DNA of 54,962 bases from Massilia sp. ZL223 (lineage in GTDB: Bacteria > Pseudomonadota > Gammaproteobacteria > Burkholderiales > Burkholderiaceae_D): contig NZ_JAGPWD010000039.1 of NCBI RefSeq assembly GCF_018119395.1, positions 1 through 54,962 on the forward strand. The letters run 5' to 3'. Positions 52,349 through 54,962 of the stretch are shown here, piece after piece. Positions within the stretch are counted from its first letter, which is position 1. Every line of letters begins with the position of its first letter. The notes beneath the pieces were generated by a model. That model saw nothing but the letters and a program-made list of their open reading frames with translations, did not search any database and had not been told where the DNA came from. A program made the translations under genes and the position numbers.

Positions 52349-54816
52349 GGCGGGTCCAGGGTCAGGCTGACGATGCGGCTGCGGCGGCCGCGGGTATCGA
52401 AGCTGGCGATGCGAAACACCGCGCCGCGCGCGAGCGGCACCGGCGCCACATAGCGCGGACCGCCGGCCAGCGGCTCCGAGCCGTCGACAGTGTAATGCAG
52501 GGCCAGGCCCGGCAGGGCGACATTCGCATGCGCCGCGCCGTCATGCAGGCAGACGCCGGGCGGCGGCAGGCGGTAGCCGTAGGGCGTGGGCGCGCGGTCC
52601 AGGCGCGGCAGCTCGCGCCGCGCCAGGCGGTTGGCGAATTCGTTCCAGTCGGCTTCGATGGCGGCAGTGCGCGCGTCCTTGTCCACGATGCGCTGCCAGC
52701 CGGGATCGGGCGACCAGGCCCGCTCGGCCAGCGCGATCATGCGCGGCAGGGCCAGGTAGTCGATGCGGGCGGCGTCGCGCGCATTCTCGCCCCACAGCTG
52801 TCCCTGCAGGCCGGCGACGCGCTCCCGCCCGGCGGCGTCGAGCGGCTGCATGGCGGCGCGCAGTCCCGGATCGAGTGGGCGGCCCATGGGATCCAGGTCG
52901 GCGCTGGCCAGCGCGTCCAGCGGGCAGAAGGAAAAGGCGTGGCGGGTCTCGACGAAGCCGGCCCAGTAATAGCCCGGCTCCTCGGGGTGCTTGGCGTAGG
53001 CCAGGTCGAAATACAGGTTGGCGGCGTTGGCCAGCACCACGCGGTAGCCGGCATTGGCCAGCCGGTAGGCGCAGTCTTCCTGGCCGGAGCCCCAGGCGTT
53101 GTTCCACACATAGGCGTGGAAGTCCTTGCCAGCGAAGCGGGGATTCGGACGCATGCCCTCCCCCTCCATTTCCACCAGCGCGGTTTCTTCCCAGCCCGCG
53201 AATTCGACGCCGTGGCGCGCCAGGATGGCGCGGCAGCGCGCCACGAAGTCGCCGTGCAGCTGCGCGACCCGGGTCCAGCCCTGTTCGTGCATCTTCGCGG
53301 AGCAGGCGAGCGACCCGAGCCAGGCGCCGGCCGGCACCTCGTCGCCGCCGGTATGGATCGCGCGCAGGGGCACGCCCGCTTCGCGATACAGGGAGCAGAC
53401 TTCCTCCACGACGGTGTCGATGAAGCGGTCCACCGACGGCAGCGCGATGCAGATCACGTTGTCCTGCCACAGCTGGACCGACTCGTACTCGGAGCGGTCG
53501 TCCGGATCGCTGAGCAGGTATTCCAGCGCGCCCCGCAGGTCGCCGGCGGCGCGCAGGCGCTCGTAGCGCGCCCGCATCGCCACTACCGCCGCGCGCGCAT
53601 GGCCCGGCATGTTGAATTCTGGGATGACTTCGATGTGGCGCGCATGGGCGTAGCGCAGGATGGCGATGAAATCGTGGGCGCTGTAATAACCCGTGCCCGC
53701 CGAAGCCTCGACCGACGCCCCGGAACCGAAGGACGGCGGCAGGCAGGGCGCGCCATCGGCCGCCACGCCGCGCCGCGCACCGATATCGGTCAGTTCGGGC
53801 AGCGCGGCGATGTCCAGGCGCCAGCCCTCGTCGTCGGTCAGGTGGAAGTGAAAGCGGTTGAGCTTATAGGCGGCCATGCAGTCGAGCAGGCGCAGCACCG
53901 TGCCGACGGGCGCGAAATGGCGCGCCACGTCGAGCATCATGCCGCGGTAGGAAAAGCGCGGCGCGTCCAGTACCGTGCCGAGCGGCAGGCTGCCGTCGGC
54001 TTCCAGCAGCTGCGCCAGGCTTTGCAGGCCGTTGAAGACGCCGTGCGCGCTGCGTCCGCACACGCGCACCTTGCGCGCCGTGATCTCGAGCTCGTAGGCT
54101 TCCTCGCTCTCCCCCTCGAGCGTCACCCTGCCCACCTGCAGCTCCACGCCGGCCTCGCCCGGCGGACCGTCCGGCAGCGCGGCCAGCATCGCCGACAGCA
54201 GGGCCGCCTCGTTGGCCAGCAGCGGCCCGTGCACGATGGGCGCGCCGGGCGCCAGGCGGCAGCAGCCGCCGCCGAAGCGGACGAAGCGCGGCTGCGGCGT
54301 GATGCGCCCGGTCTCGGATTCCGGCAGCTCCCGCAGGCCCGCATTGCGCAGGTAGCGCCGGGCTGCGTCCTCGGTCGGCAGCAGGTCGAAGCCGGCGCGG
54401 CGGCGCTGTTCTTCGCGGACGAAAGGCGCGATCCGTGGGTCGCCCAGGTCGATCGCCCTGCCGTCGGCAGTCACCAGGTAGAAGCCCAGCGGCGCATCGG
54501 TGATGCTGATCGCCCAGTGCAGCGAATCGTAGTCGATGCGGTAGCGCTGCTGCGGCAGCCAGGGTTCGGCGACGGTCATGCTCAGCCGAAACAGGTCGCC
54601 GTTGATGTGTTCGATGGCGAAGCCGGGGCTGACGCTGGCGGCCAGCGCCTTGCGGCAGGTGTTGAAGTACAGCGCCCAGCCGGGTGCGATGGACTGTGCG
54701 GAGACGTTGGCCAGCACCAGGCGCGAACGGAAGATCTCGTCGCGCGCGGTATTGGTCAGGCATTCCCAGGACACAGCCACCGGCACCGCGCCTGGCGTCG
54801 GGGGAAGAGTCGGCAT
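52345..54816 (-). CDS. GH20 beta-N-acetylhexosaminidase
   Basis: About 823 residues. An N-terminal CHB_HEX carbohydrate-binding domain (WECLTNTARDEIFRSRLVL) is followed by the GH20b domain and the catalytic TIM barrel with HFHLTDDEGWRLDI and the acid pair in HTGGDEVPAGAW, and a C-terminal beta domain. It removes terminal GlcNAc from chitin or peptidoglycan fragments. No signal peptide is visible, but the true start is uncertain: ATG 54816 or TTG 54825, both close to the poly-G contig end, so the upstream region may be corrupt. Confidence 0.9.
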   Translation of the reverse strand: MPTLPPTPGAVPVAVSWECLTNTARDEIFRSRLVLANVSAQSIAPGWALYFNTCRKALAASVSPGFAIEHINGDLFRLSMTVAEPWLPQQRYRIDYDSLHWAISITDAPLGFYLVTADGRAIDLGDPRIAPFVREEQRRRAGFDLLPTEDAARRYLRNAGLRELPESETGRITPQPRFVRFGGGCCRLAPGAPIVHGPLLANEAALLSAMLAALPDGPPGEAGVELQVGRVTLEGESEEAYELEITARKVRVCGRSAHGVFNGLQSLAQLLEADGSLPLGTVLDAPRFSYRGMMLDVARHFAPVGTVLRLLDCMAAYKLNRFHFHLTDDEGWRLDIAALPELTDIGARRGVAADGAPCLPPSFGSGASVEASAGTGYYSAHDFIAILRYAHARHIEVIPEFNMPGHARAAVVAMRARYERLRAAGDLRGALEYLLSDPDDRSEYESVQLWQDNVICIALPSVDRFIDTVVEEVCSLYREAGVPLRAIHTGGDEVPAGAWLGSLACSAKMHEQGWTRVAQLHGDFVARCRAILARHGVEFAGWEETALVEMEGEGMRPNPRFAGKDFHAYVWNNAWGSGQEDCAYRLANAGYRVVLANAANLYFDLAYAKHPEEPGYYWAGFVETRHAFSFCPLDALASADLDPMGRPLDPGLRAAMQPLDAAGRERVAGLQGQLWGENARDAARIDYLALPRMIALAERAWSPDPGWQRIVDKDARTAAIEADWNEFANRLARRELPRLDRAPTPYGYRLPPPGVCLHDGAAHANVALPGLALHYTVDGSEPLAGGPRYVAPVPLARGAVFRIASFDTRGRRSRIVSLTLDPP

Positions 54817-54835
54817 CGGCGTCAATGATTCAGGT

Positions 54836-54962
<127 letters not shown>

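Overview
This is a GC-rich chromosomal window from a betaproteobacterium, most likely Oxalobacteraceae of the Massilia/Telluria/Duganella type. The evidence is a PEP-CTERM exosortase substrate with a sigma-54-type promoter, many c-di-GMP and PAS signalling proteins, a large TonB receptor, secreted peptidases and a chitin-sugar operon. The organism call is inference from gene content. The last ~125 bases are almost pure G and look like a contig-end artefact.

Layout. 1-400: a 3' fragment of a tRNA-Phe gene (191-237) that looks like the distal attachment site of an integrated element lying to the left. 400-6372: TonB-dependent receptor, a small NTF2-like protein, a small membrane protein and a complete IS607-type insertion (tnpA-tnpB). 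6686-13596: two large c-di-GMP proteins (CHASE-PAS-GGDEF and Cache-PAS-GAF-GGDEF-EAL-REC). 13841-26210: housekeeping and accessory genes (M28 peptidase, a second NTF2-like paralogue with a duplicated promoter, PEP-CTERM protein, M13 peptidase, solitary LivJ-type binding protein, DUF2945, methyltransferase, chemoreceptor, acidic hypothetical protein, GGDEF protein).

26362-44687 is the most interesting part: two divergent operons around a 28-bp palindrome (34011-34038), with a convergent LuxR-type regulator at the right end. The left operon encodes a ferredoxin-reductase, an AlkB-type membrane oxygenase, an RND/MMPL transporter fused to a LolA-like lipid carrier, a DUF1302-like outer-membrane protein and an unrecognised protein. 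The right operon encodes a ThiS-like sulfur carrier, a rhodanese-ThiF activating enzyme, a small membrane protein, an aminotransferase fused to an acyl-ACP-reductase-like domain, a fatty-acid-hydroxylase family protein, an SCP2-like lipid carrier, an APC permease, a ferritin-like diiron protein, a second AlkB and a PF10118 protein with a second ferritin-like metal pattern. Together they read as an uncharacterised pathway: acyl thioester to aldehyde to long-chain amine, several iron-dependent oxidations or desaturations, possible sulfur transfer, and delivery of a lipid to the outer membrane. No acyl-AMP ligase, PKS or NRPS is present, so acyl chains probably come from primary metabolism.

44747-50966: a 40-aa membrane peptide, TetR, HxlR (with two direct-repeat operators), AraC/GyrI-like regulator, MASE4 hybrid histidine kinase and two small unknown proteins. 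51029-54816: AmpG-like permease and GH20 beta-N-acetylhexosaminidase, translationally coupled, for amino-sugar oligosaccharide use.
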